Part shown: in pieces, positions 7,828-13,146 of the stretch | Position numbering within the stretch: the stretch's first letter is position 1 | Layout: the number at the start of each line of letters is the position of its first letter | Source: CAYRFE01 sp964423645 [NCBI: uncultured bacterium] | GTDB lineage: Bacteria; Macinerneyibacteriota; Macinerneyibacteria; Macinerneyibacteriales | NCBI GenBank assembly: GCA_964423645.1 | Contig: CAYRFE010000053.1 | Coordinates: 1 to 13,146 of the forward strand | Reading direction: 5' to 3' | Length of the DNA stretch: 13,146 nt | Notes under the pieces: model-generated | Seen by the model: the letters and a program-made list of their open reading frames with translations, nothing else | Database searches by the model: none | Told to the model about the DNA's origin: nothing | Translations under genes and position numbers: made by a program

Positions 7828-7958
7828 GTTTTGAGTAGGTGCTCTCCCCAAACCCTTCCCGTGAAAATCGGGAGGCAGGCAAAAAGATTGTCTTCCCTAC
7901 AAAAATTCCCAATGTAGCGGGTGCATACCATGCACCCGACTTCGTCCCCGCATCCCTT
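7828..7958. repeat. Composite intergenic repeat, copy C (degenerate, with internal insertion)
   Basis: This carries the same backbone as copy A: GTTTTGA, AGGTG and CCCCAAACCC, then a stem-loop CTTCCCG/CGGGAGG (about 7855-7875) with a TGAAAAT loop like copy B. Next comes the GCGGG...GACTTCGTCCCCGC module (7917-7951), which is interrupted by 16 bp relative to copy A. Open frames across it are products of the repeat and lack start signals. Confidence 0.6.
7917..7951. repeat. Nested palindrome: hairpin inserted in a hairpin
   Basis: Copy A has an uninterrupted GCGGGGACTTCGTCCCCGC (99-117). Here GCGGG (7917-7921) and GACTTCGTCCCCGC (7938-7951) are separated by 16 bases (7922-7937). Together with the preceding GGG these form a new perfect stem, GGGTGCAT/ATGCACCC (7919-7926 and 7930-7937, loop ACC). 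Confidence 0.7.
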
Positions 7959-7970
7959 TTAAAAAATCAA

Positions 7971-8003
7971 GATCTTTGGAAAATTTTGAATTTTGCAAAG
8001 GTC
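7971..8003. terminator. Long AT-rich hairpin with T-runs on both sides
   Basis: Arms GATCTTTG/CAAAGGTC (one G-T wobble) and AAAATT/AATTTT are stacked with a single G-G mismatch around a TTG loop. TTTTATC follows on the plus strand and TTGATTTTTT on the minus strand. It could end transcripts from the gpgS operon, about 360 bp downstream of the gpgS stop codon. Its low GC makes it a weak terminator candidate. Confidence 0.4.
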
Positions 8004-8057
8004 TTTTATCACAAAATGCTCCTTCTTCCGTACCTCTTTCGGAAACGATTAATGAAC

Positions 8058-8081
8058 TACCCCGCAGCAAGCTACGGGGTA
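8058..8081. repeat. Palindromic repeat with AGCAAGCT core, copy 1
   Basis: TACCCCG (8058-8064) and CGGGGTA (8075-8081) enclose AGC-AA-GCT, giving a near-perfect stem with one C/A mismatch. It shares the pattern CCG-n-AGCAAGCT-n-CGGGG with 8233-8250, although the flanking bases of the two copies differ. Confidence 0.65.
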
Positions 8082-8112
8082 TCTCCCCAAAAAATACTAT
8101 GTTTGTTCGCCC

Positions 8113-8157
8113 ACCCCAAACCCCCTCCCTTTTCTTTTTGGGAGGGGTTTTAATTTT
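8113..8157 (+). repeat. C/G-rich hairpin module with T-rich tail
   Basis: The CCCCAAACCC motif is followed by CCCCTCCC (8122-8129) and GGGAGGGG (8140-8147), an 8-bp stem, and then TTTTAATTTT. On the plus strand it has the form of a rho-independent terminator, but no plus-strand gene precedes it. It is best read as another member of the repeat family seen at 58-82 and near 7855. Confidence 0.6.
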
Positions 8158-8162
8158 CGGTT

Positions 8163-8212
8163 ACAGACACGGCATGCCGTGCCTCTACACCGTCCCCACA
8201 CCCCTAATAATA
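8163..8212. repeat. GCATGC-centred palindrome plus conserved tail
   Basis: CACGGCATGCCGTG (8168-8181) is a perfect palindrome followed by CTCTAC. A related one, GAC-GTA-GCATGC-TAC-GTC followed by TCTAC, lies at 13068-13090: the ends and the centre are shared, while the bases between differ in a compensated way. The following GTCCCCACACCCCTAATAATAA matches the tail of copy A (111-131). Confidence 0.65.
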
Positions 8213-8232
8213 ACAAAATTATAATAGTGAAG

Positions 8233-8250
8233 CCGAAGCAAGCTTCGGGG
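8233..8250. repeat. Palindromic repeat with AGCAAGCT core, copy 2
   Basis: CCGAAGC/GCTTCGG with an AA loop (8233-8248) followed by GG. It is related to 8058-8081 by compensated differences in the stem. The remaining 8251-8361 stretch up to the gpgS stop codon shows no convincing feature. Confidence 0.6.
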
Positions 8251-8361
8251 AATTTGACCCATTTAGATGAAAACCGGCTGCAGAAAACATTCACACGCGA
8301 CAATAAAAACGATACACTGTCGTGCACCGTCAAAACTCCCCCGTTTTACGTCCATGACGCA

Positions 8362-9576
8362 TTATATATCTTCATTATCACGCATTACCTCTTTATTCAA
8401 ACGCTCCATAAATGTGGGAATTCCTGCCTGTACACGCGCCCACGCCGAAAGCACCGGTACGCCGATCGGATCATTGAGAAACGACTCTCGTGAAAGTTGT
8501 AACGCCTCTGTGAATGTTTCAACTGCCTCAATCTCACTGTTCCTATCATAGGGAATGCCGTTTATCGCCGCAAGAGCATGATACTTTTCAATTGACATAC
8601 GTGCTTCTTGCATATACGTGACCAACAAGCTCCGGAAAAACGCATTTGACATTGCGATTCCGCTTTGTGCAAGAAACCGAAAAAGTGCTTCGGCGATTTC
8701 TTTTGCCATGCGCTTAAGACCCTTTTTGGCATCATCAGATGATAAGTCATTATGTTTATGCTCATATGTTTCCATGAGTTCGACCTGACATACGCGATTC
8801 ACGGCCGTCTTTTGATATACCTCACTCAAAAGCGACACTTCCAAGCCCCACGTCGGCGAAATACGAATGCCGCGCGCGAGATCCGTATAAAATGCGAACT
8901 CACCTGAAAGTGCATACCGAAAGCTGTCAAGGTACTCAAGAAACGGATTGAGTCCGAGCATTTTTTTCATTGAGCGAATCAACGGAGTATAAAAAGTCCG
9001 TGTGACGCGACCATACAATTTATCAGAAACGCGGCTATAGTATCCCTTACTGAATTCAAACTCCAACGAAGGATTCATAACAGGATAGAGAAGGCGTGCC
9101 AATAACTGACGTTCATAATTGACGATATCACAATCATGAAGTGCGATCGAATCAACATTACTATCGGCTAATATATATCCCATAGCCATCCACACGGATC
9201 GCCCTTTGCCTTGCTCCCCGATTTTATAACCGCGGTCTTGTAATTCATGAAGCATCCCGCTTACACGCGGACCGTCATGCCATACTACGGAAACAGGTGT
9301 TTTGAATCCCTTCATATATTCTTTCACTTCTTTGAATTTCTTTTTATCCGCTTTGTCAAGCGATAAGACAATCCCGTATAAGTAATCTACATCTTTCAAT
9401 TTTTCGATGATCCTATGCATTGCCGGTCGTTCGAATTCAGAATAAAGGGCAGGTAACAACAATACACTGTTTTTCTTACGAGCAAATACGCGCAATTCGT
9501 CTTCAATTGATTCAAGAGGGCGATGTACAAGATCTTGTAAGGTAGCGATACAACCGTTTTGAAAAAAATCAGCCAT
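8362..9576 (-). CDS. gpgS: Glucosyl-3-phosphoglycerate synthase (GpgS, GT81-type)
   Basis: A 404-residue cytosolic glycosyltransferase expected to transfer glucose from a nucleotide-glucose to 3-phosphoglycerate, giving glucosyl-3-phosphoglycerate. Recognised features are PALYSEFERPAM (42-53), LSLDKAD (71-77), the GKGRS nucleotide-sugar region (123-127), metal-binding Asp148-Cys-Asp150 in ALHDCDIV, and the segments FEFSKGYYSRV, NPFLEYLDSFRYALSGEFA, WGLEVSLLSEVYQ and YEHKHNDLS that typify GpgS proteins. Length suits the longer bacterial and archaeal forms rather than the roughly 300-residue mycobacterial ones. The start ATG 9576 is preceded by GGAAAGGAG, which overlaps the last codons of the upstream glycosyltransferase gene (3-nt gap). 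It is the last gene of the three-gene solute operon. Confidence 0.87.
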   Translation of the reverse strand: MADFFQNGCIATLQDLVHRPLESIEDELRVFARKKNSVLLLPALYSEFERPAMHRIIEKLKDVDYLYGIVLSLDKADKKKFKEVKEYMKGFKTPVSVVWHDGPRVSGMLHELQDRGYKIGEQGKGRSVWMAMGYILADSNVDSIALHDCDIVNYERQLLARLLYPVMNPSLEFEFSKGYYSRVSDKLYGRVTRTFYTPLIRSMKKMLGLNPFLEYLDSFRYALSGEFAFYTDLARGIRISPTWGLEVSLLSEVYQKTAVNRVCQVELMETYEHKHNDLSSDDAKKGLKRMAKEIAEALFRFLAQSGIAMSNAFFRSLLVTYMQEARMSIEKYHALAAINGIPYDRNSEIEAVETFTEALQLSRESFLNDPIGVPVLSAWARVQAGIPTFMERLNKEVMRDNEDI

Positions 9577-9579
9577 AAT

Positions 9580-10830
9580 TTACTCCTTTCCCTTATCCCA
9601 TTTTTCTTTGAGATACGACTTCATGGTAAAAAATGTGTGTGCTTGCTCCGCAAAAAATTGTTCCGCGCCTTCGTCAGATATATTCTCAAGCGCTGTCACG
9701 ATTGACGCGACACGAGCATAATAGAGCGGTATCATGGTATCAAGTAATTTGAATCGCTGATACGGGGTTCGTTTAAAGGCGACCGCATATGAATACACGA
9801 TACGTACCCATGATTCTATCGGTAACACGAGCGGGATACCTTCTTTCGCAAGTGCATTCGTTTCTACTAGTGCAAAATCCGTATCATCAATGATGGTCGC
9901 CCATACTGAACCGAAATTTACATATCCTGTCTTAAAATATTCGATCAATGCACCTGCATTGATAGGGATCATTTCAGGTGCATGAGATTCTATTGTTCCA
10001 AATACGGGAACGTCATGCACTTCACCGTTTTGTGCCCAAAAATGGTAATGATCGTCCAAAAGCATAAAAAATGTACCCACAACCTGACGAAACATCGGGC
10101 TCAGATCAGCCGTCGGGTCTTTTTTTCCGTGAATTTTCACACCAAGCCGTGCCTGACATACCGAAAAAGAATCAACAATGGCTGTTGCGGTCATCCAAAT
10201 ATCAATCCCGAAACGTGCGATATCCGTCTCCCATACATCAAGCGACACATAATGGCGCACAAGTCGTTGAGAGATACCGAAATCACCCCCGATAGGTTGG
10301 CGAATATTGACACCGTATAATCCTTTGATCAACATATATGCAATAGTATTGGTGATCGTCCCGTCATATTTGTGGCGCACATAATCGGGGGCAACATAAT
10401 CATATCCTTCAAATACCGGCGTCAAAACATTTTTTATCCATCTGTCGGTAATAGAATGAAGATCCGAATCAAATACGGCAACCGCTTTCACATTAAGAAA
10501 TGAGGCGATCTCAAATATCGCTCGAAACGCAGAACCCTTTCCGGGTAACCCGCGATAAATAAGAACAAATTTCTTCACACCAAAGTGTGACACTTCCACT
10601 GTCTCGGCAATTTCACGGGTATCATCGGTTGAACCACCGTCTGATACGATAACCACTGCTTTCTTATCCGGAAAATGTACCGATAACCCCTCTATGACCG
10701 TCTTTAACACGTGAGCGATGGTATCTTCCGAATAATAACAAGGAATCCCGATTAAAATATCGGCATCTCCCAATGCTTCGATTTCACGGCGAATCGGTTC
10801 GCGTAACGCGCTCGAATATCGTATACTCAT
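9580..10830 (-). CDS. GT2 glycosyltransferase of the glucosylglycerate/MggA-MggS family
   Basis: A 416-residue soluble family-2-like glycosyltransferase. The nucleotide-sugar fold starts at ADILIGIPCYYSEDTI (23-38), with VSDGGSTDDT (62-71), GLPGKGSAFR (94-103), metal-binding Asp121-Ser-Asp123, RHKYDGTITN (152-161), PIGGDFGIS (179-187), RFGIDIW (206-212) and HGKKDP (234-239). This pattern belongs to the group containing glucosylglycerate synthase (Ggs) and mannosylglucosyl-(3-phospho)glycerate synthases (MggS, MggA) known from Petrotoga and Thermotoga. Placement between a sugar-phosphoglycerate phosphatase and gpgS favours an MggA-like step: adding mannose from GDP-mannose to glucosyl-3-phosphoglycerate. 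Sequence alone does not separate MggA from Ggs or MggS. The start overlaps the phosphatase stop codon (ATGA), with AAAGGAG 7 nt upstream, so translation is coupled. Confidence 0.78.
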   Translation of the reverse strand: MSIRYSSALREPIRREIEALGDADILIGIPCYYSEDTIAHVLKTVIEGLSVHFPDKKAVVIVSDGGSTDDTREIAETVEVSHFGVKKFVLIYRGLPGKGSAFRAIFEIASFLNVKAVAVFDSDLHSITDRWIKNVLTPVFEGYDYVAPDYVRHKYDGTITNTIAYMLIKGLYGVNIRQPIGGDFGISQRLVRHYVSLDVWETDIARFGIDIWMTATAIVDSFSVCQARLGVKIHGKKDPTADLSPMFRQVVGTFFMLLDDHYHFWAQNGEVHDVPVFGTIESHAPEMIPINAGALIEYFKTGYVNFGSVWATIIDDTDFALVETNALAKEGIPLVLPIESWVRIVYSYAVAFKRTPYQRFKLLDTMIPLYYARVASIVTALENISDEGAEQFFAEQAHTFFTMKSYLKEKWDKGKE

Positions 10831-11660
10831 ACTGACTCCTTTCCGGACTCATTCACGGCAAGCTCTGCAATAATCTGTTTCATCGCGTCTATCCATCCCG
10901 TCGGGGCAGTGAACGGTGCAAAACGAACATTCGGAATATCGATGGCATACGGATGTCCTTGGTGCGGGATAAGAACCGGGTACTCGACCATTTTCATCAT
11001 AGCGAAATCATTCGGTGCATCTCCCAATGCGATTGTATGGATATTTTCGGAAGCAGATGCCCGTATCATCTGTAAGATCTGCGTTACTCCTTCCGATTTA
11101 TTTTGATTTTTATGCATACAATGGTAAAATATTCCTCCGCGTTGAATGGTCAAGTCGTTCATTCGCGCATCATGAAGTATTTTGTGCATCGTAGTCTGAT
11201 CGTCGCATAAAAAAGGCTCTGACGCATATCGCTCACGAGCGGCAGATAATCGGTCACCTCGCAAACCCGTTAATGTGTCAAGGTCATCATCGCTCATTTG
11301 CGAGAATAGTCGGACATTCCCTTTATACAACGGAGAAGACAGAAAATCAATAAGTGTTGCATGCGGTATGCCGTTATGAGTATACCATCCGGTTGCATGG
11401 GGAACCCACACTGCGGCACTCTGTTTCACATACCGTTCCCATGAATGAGGAATAGAGACAATACCACCATTCTCGGCGATACATGGGGTATCAAGCCCCA
11501 ACTCATCGCATATCAATTGTGTTTCTCGTATCGTTTTACTCGTTGCGAGAATTATTGTTGCTGTTTGTCGTAATGACGTAATATAGTCCATTACGGGCGC
11601 GAACGTATGACTCTTTCGCGCAAGCAATGTTCCGTCAATATCAGAAAAAACGATAATCAT
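10827..11660 (-). CDS. HAD-IIB phosphatase, mannosyl-3-phosphoglycerate phosphatase family
   Basis: A 277-residue HAD phosphatase. Motif I is SDIDGTLL with nucleophile Asp7 and acid/base Asp9. Motif II is LATSKT (Ser41). AENGG (63-67) and RYASEPF (144-150) are marks of the MPGP subgroup. Lys188 is in NKSEGV, and motif IV is GDAPND with Asp214 and Asp218. It should dephosphorylate a sugar-3-phosphoglycerate: mannosyl-, glucosyl- or mannosylglucosyl-3-phosphoglycerate. No mannosyl-3-phosphoglycerate synthase gene is present, while gpgS is two genes downstream, so a glucosyl- or mannosylglucosyl-type substrate is more likely. ATG 11660 is chosen because AAAGGA precedes it and the protein then begins exactly at the family N-terminus. 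The frame stays open to 11738, but that extension covers the promoter region. It is the first gene of the operon. Confidence 0.82.
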   Translation of the reverse strand: MIIVFSDIDGTLLARKSHTFAPVMDYITSLRQTATIILATSKTIRETQLICDELGLDTPCIAENGGIVSIPHSWERYVKQSAAVWVPHATGWYTHNGIPHATLIDFLSSPLYKGNVRLFSQMSDDDLDTLTGLRGDRLSAARERYASEPFLCDDQTTMHKILHDARMNDLTIQRGGIFYHCMHKNQNKSEGVTQILQMIRASASENIHTIALGDAPNDFAMMKMVEYPVLIPHQGHPYAIDIPNVRFAPFTAPTGWIDAMKQIIAELAVNESGKESV

Positions 11661-11713
11661 TTGTATTTCCTTTAGTGCTGAAAATGCTTTTAGTGACGAC
11701 CCTACACATAGAG

Positions 11714-11742
11714 AGTATACCATAAAACTGTGTTCCATGCAA
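11714..11742 (-). promoter_or_regulatory. Promoter of the solute-synthesis operon
   Basis: On the minus strand, TATACT (11714-11719, 5/6) is preceded by TGG, an extended -10. A weak -35, TTGCAT (11737-11742, 3/6), lies 17 bp upstream. The expected start is near 11707, giving a 47-nt leader with AAAGGA before ATG 11660. A poor -35 with a good extended -10 is compatible with activator dependence. Confidence 0.6.
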
Positions 11743-11748
11743 CTCTGA

Positions 11749-11759
11749 GACCATCGGTC
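11749..11759. promoter_or_regulatory. Small inverted repeat between divergent promoters (candidate operator)
   Basis: GACC-ATC-GGTC lies in the 29-bp gap between the two -35 boxes, followed by the looser palindrome CGG-CAATA-CCG (11759-11769). The place is right for a LuxR-type binding site, but the arms are only 4 bp and could be chance. Confidence 0.25.
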
Positions 11760-11771
11760 GGCAATACCGCG

Positions 11772-11800
11772 TTGACATCACCGAAAATAATACGTATAGT
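11772..11800 (+). promoter_or_regulatory. Strong promoter of the LuxR-type gene, apparently leaderless
   Basis: A perfect TTGACA (11772-11777) and TATAGT (11795-11800, 5/6) are separated by 17 bp. The start expected about 7 nt after the -10 falls on the A of the ATG at 11807, and there is no room for a ribosome binding site. The mRNA would be leaderless, unless translation begins at the internal ATG 11840. Confidence 0.7.
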
Positions 11801-11806
11801 TAACAC

Positions 11807-12745
11807 ATGCCAATAGTTATTTTTGTGATTGAAATAGGTATGTTGCTCTTCGGAGCATTCGCTGTATTTTATGTATATTTGAAAAAACAATCGTACCGTT
11901 CAATTCTTGTATCTTCATTTTTCAACTATTTTGTATGGTGTTATCTATCACTTCTGCTCAACTTCTTTTTAAAATACCTCACCTATCTTGCATTCATACG
12001 CAACAACGGAGTGATCGTCGGCACACCGTATGCAATATACTCACACATTCTCTCGGCATTGTATGTGTTCATCGCAGCAGGCTCCGTCTATTATTTTATT
12101 GTTTTTTGCCGACTCCTTGTCAAAGATTCAGCGCTTAGATTCTCATTTTTTCAGCTTCATGTGCCGGTGGCCGTAACGACGGCAGGTGTGATCTATGTAT
12201 TCTACTTTCAATATCTTATTCGATACAACGCGGACGAAAAAATGTTTAAATACCTGGTACTTGCAAGTTTCCTTGTCAGTATGATCGAGATGTACTGTGC
12301 ATTGGTCACTGCAATTCAAAGTCGTGCGATTCACGACACAAAAAAGAAAAAAGCCGTGTTGCTTTTCGGCTTATTGTACAGCGTATGGGATTTGATCGGA
12401 TTTGTCTACTTACTCACCATTGAGAATATCCAATTTTTTATATTTGATTATGCGATTCGCTTCGGTGCTGTCGTATTAATGGGAAACATCTTTCTCAAGA
12501 CCTATTTTACAACCCAAACCACGCGCGTCATTGACGAAGACACCATCAAGAAAGCCGTCCGGTGCTATGATCTTTCGGAAAAACAGATCGCGGTGGTCAT
12601 GCATGTTTTTAGCGGAAAAACCAATAAGGAGATCGCATGGGAACTCGCCACTACCGAACGAACGATCAAGTATCATATGAAAACCATCTTCGATAAAGTC
12701 GGAGTAACCAGTCGTATGGAACTGATTCATAAAATTCATCTGTAA
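11807..12745 (+). CDS. Polytopic membrane protein with C-terminal LuxR-type HTH
   Basis: A 312-residue protein. Residues 1-235 hold about seven hydrophobic helices (roughly 2-24, 33-60, 82-104, 116-137, 146-170, 182-203, 207-227). Residues 253-312 form a LuxR/GerE DNA-binding domain with LSEKQIAVV, NKEIAWELATTERTIKYHMKTIF and VTSRMELI. No receiver, PAS or kinase domain is present, so this looks like a one-component membrane-bound transcription factor in which the membrane part senses a signal. It is transcribed divergently from the glycerate-solute operon across a 146-bp region, making that operon the obvious candidate target, together with its own gene. ATG 11807 fits a leaderless transcript; Met12 (11840) is an alternative start. 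Confidence 0.8.
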   Translation: MPIVIFVIEIGMLLFGAFAVFYVYLKKQSYRSILVSSFFNYFVWCYLSLLLNFFLKYLTYLAFIRNNGVIVGTPYAIYSHILSALYVFIAAGSVYYFIVFCRLLVKDSALRFSFFQLHVPVAVTTAGVIYVFYFQYLIRYNADEKMFKYLVLASFLVSMIEMYCALVTAIQSRAIHDTKKKKAVLLFGLLYSVWDLIGFVYLLTIENIQFFIFDYAIRFGAVVLMGNIFLKTYFTTQTTRVIDEDTIKKAVRCYDLSEKQIAVVMHVFSGKTNKEIAWELATTERTIKYHMKTIFDKVGVTSRMELIHKIHL

Positions 12746-12830
12746 TTTTCTTCTCACACCGTATCATCGCAACAATAGACGTCCCGGCATGTGCTCTGAA
12801 AACGAAGTTTTGTTATCCCTCATGTGAAAC

Positions 12831-12858
12831 AAGGGCTTTACAAGGCTACCCTTTTTTT
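12831..12858 (+). terminator. Candidate rho-independent terminator of the LuxR-type gene
   Basis: AAGGG (12831-12835) and CCCTT (12849-12853) flank a 13-nt loop, and a run of seven T follows (12852-12858). It lies about 85 nt past the stop codon. The stem is short, so support is modest. Confidence 0.4.
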
Positions 12859-12879
12859 GAGTTTGTGCCCACCCCATGC

Positions 12880-12910
12880 TTCGACGGAGTTTATACTGAG
12901 GGTAGTCGAA
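12880..12910. repeat. TTCGAC/GTCGAA inverted repeat
   Basis: TTCGAC (12880-12885) and GTCGAA (12905-12910) enclose 19 nt containing ACTGAG. Short elements of this TTCGAC...CTCAG...GTCGAA type are common intergenic repeats in many bacteria. It is preceded by GCCCACCCCA, like the repeat module near 8110. Confidence 0.5.
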
Positions 12911-12992
12911 TGTACTCGGCACAAGCTCCCCTTCCGTTGGATTCACTTGATGACCGATTCCTTGAATTTAGCTCCCCCTCGCGATTACGTGT

Positions 12993-13021
12993 TTCCCCCT
13001 CTTTGCAAAAATGAGGGGGAA
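12993..13021. repeat. C/G-rich hairpin module
   Basis: TTCCCCCTC (12993-13001) and GAGGGGGAA (13013-13021) form a 9-bp stem with an 11-nt loop, the same design as the hairpins at 58-82 and 8122-8147. No gene precedes it closely, so it is counted with the repeat family and not as a terminator. Confidence 0.6.
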
Positions 13022-13028
13022 GGGAAAA

Positions 13029-13103
13029 CGGCATTAAAAAATCGACGTTAAATAATATCTGTGTAAAGACGTAGCATGCTACGTCTCTACGGAAAATATT
13101 TAG
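13029..13103. repeat. Right copy of CGGCATTAAAAAATC with inserted GCATGC palindrome
   Basis: The 15-mer at 13029-13043 equals 161-175. On the left it is 34 nt from the start of the MITE-like element; here it is 75 nt. The extra length contains a perfect 18-bp palindrome at 13068-13085 (centre GCATGC, ends GAC/GTC) followed by TCTAC, related to 8168-8181. Confidence 0.6.
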
Positions 13104-13146
13104 GTGTCATTATCGGGCTTGACCCGATAATCCAGGTGCTTTCATA
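13104..13146. repeat. MITE-like palindromic element, right copy (cut by window end)
   Basis: It begins GTGTCATT and contains the ATTATCGGG/CCCGATAAT hairpin (13109-13131), matching 195-230 almost exactly (CCAGGTG in place of CCAGATG). The second hairpin and terminal repeat would lie beyond the window. Confidence 0.75.

Noticed and set aside
7839-8333. Several 78-104-codon open frames in the second island
   Set aside because: They run through hairpin repeats, lack ribosome binding sites, and give Pro-rich low-information translations typical of such repeats.
7743-8361. tRNA or structured riboswitch in the second island
   Set aside because: I found no cloverleaf with TTC/CCA landmarks and no recognised aptamer; the folded structure there is explained by short palindromes.
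8179-8551. Plus-strand frames overlapping the 3' end of gpgS
   Set aside because: They are antisense to the conserved gpgS coding region and begin in repeat sequence.
11661-11738. Upstream start at 11738 for the phosphatase
   Set aside because: The extension covers the -10 and -35 region, and HAD-family homology begins exactly at Met 11660.
12764-13051. Short open frames in the third island
   Set aside because: They cross palindromic repeats and have no start signals or recognisable content.

Overview
The window is bacterial, about 40-45% GC by eye. It shows canonical sigma-70-type promoters, Shine-Dalgarno sites and Gram-negative-style signal peptides. Repeat-rich intergenic spacers alternate with ordinary genes. 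I cannot fix the phylum. A large exported tricorn-type protease, a membrane-bound LuxR-type regulator and a glucosylglycerate-type solute operon together suggest a free-living, osmotically challenged bacterium, possibly spirochaete-like or thermotogal-like, but that is a guess.

Layout. (1) 1-345 is a repeat island of hairpin modules and one MITE-like element. (2) 512-3493 (+) encodes an exported tricorn-like S41 protease with two beta-propellers, a PDZ domain and an intact catalytic tetrad. It has its own promoter and ends in a terminator shared with the convergent gene. (3) 3518-7742 (-) is an AT-rich three-gene cluster. In transcription order it holds an exported ankyrin-repeat protein, an exported TPR protein one base downstream, and a membrane-anchored Ser/Thr-kinase-like protein of the TerY-associated/YegI type with its own promoter. 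Within the kinase gene the base composition changes sharply at the end of the kinase/zinc-knuckle part. (4) 7743-8361 is a second repeat island with nested palindromes. (5) 8362-11660 (-) is a tight three-gene operon: HAD phosphatase of the mannosyl-3-phosphoglycerate phosphatase family, a GT2 glycosyltransferase of the glucosylglycerate/mannosylglucosylglycerate synthase family, and glucosyl-3-phosphoglycerate synthase (GpgS). (6) 11807-12745 (+) is a divergent gene for a polytopic membrane protein with a C-terminal LuxR DNA-binding domain. (7) 12746-13146 is a third repeat island sharing elements, in the same order, with the first.

How they may work together. The operon can be read as a complete phosphorylating route to a glycerate-based compatible solute. 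GpgS would make glucosyl-3-phosphoglycerate, the GT2 enzyme would add a second sugar (MggA-like), and the HAD enzyme would remove the phosphate to give mannosylglucosylglycerate. If the GT2 does not act on that intermediate, the product would be glucosylglycerate. The divergent membrane LuxR protein shares the 146-bp promoter region and is a plausible sensor-regulator of the operon; that is inference from position. The kinase/TPR/ankyrin cluster looks like a signalling module of unknown purpose, without the VWA and PP2C partners usual for this kinase type nearby.

The least explained parts are the kinase/TPR/ankyrin cluster with its internal composition step, and the mosaic, apparently insertion-built repeat islands. 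I saw no CRISPR array, rRNA, tRNA or transposase gene.
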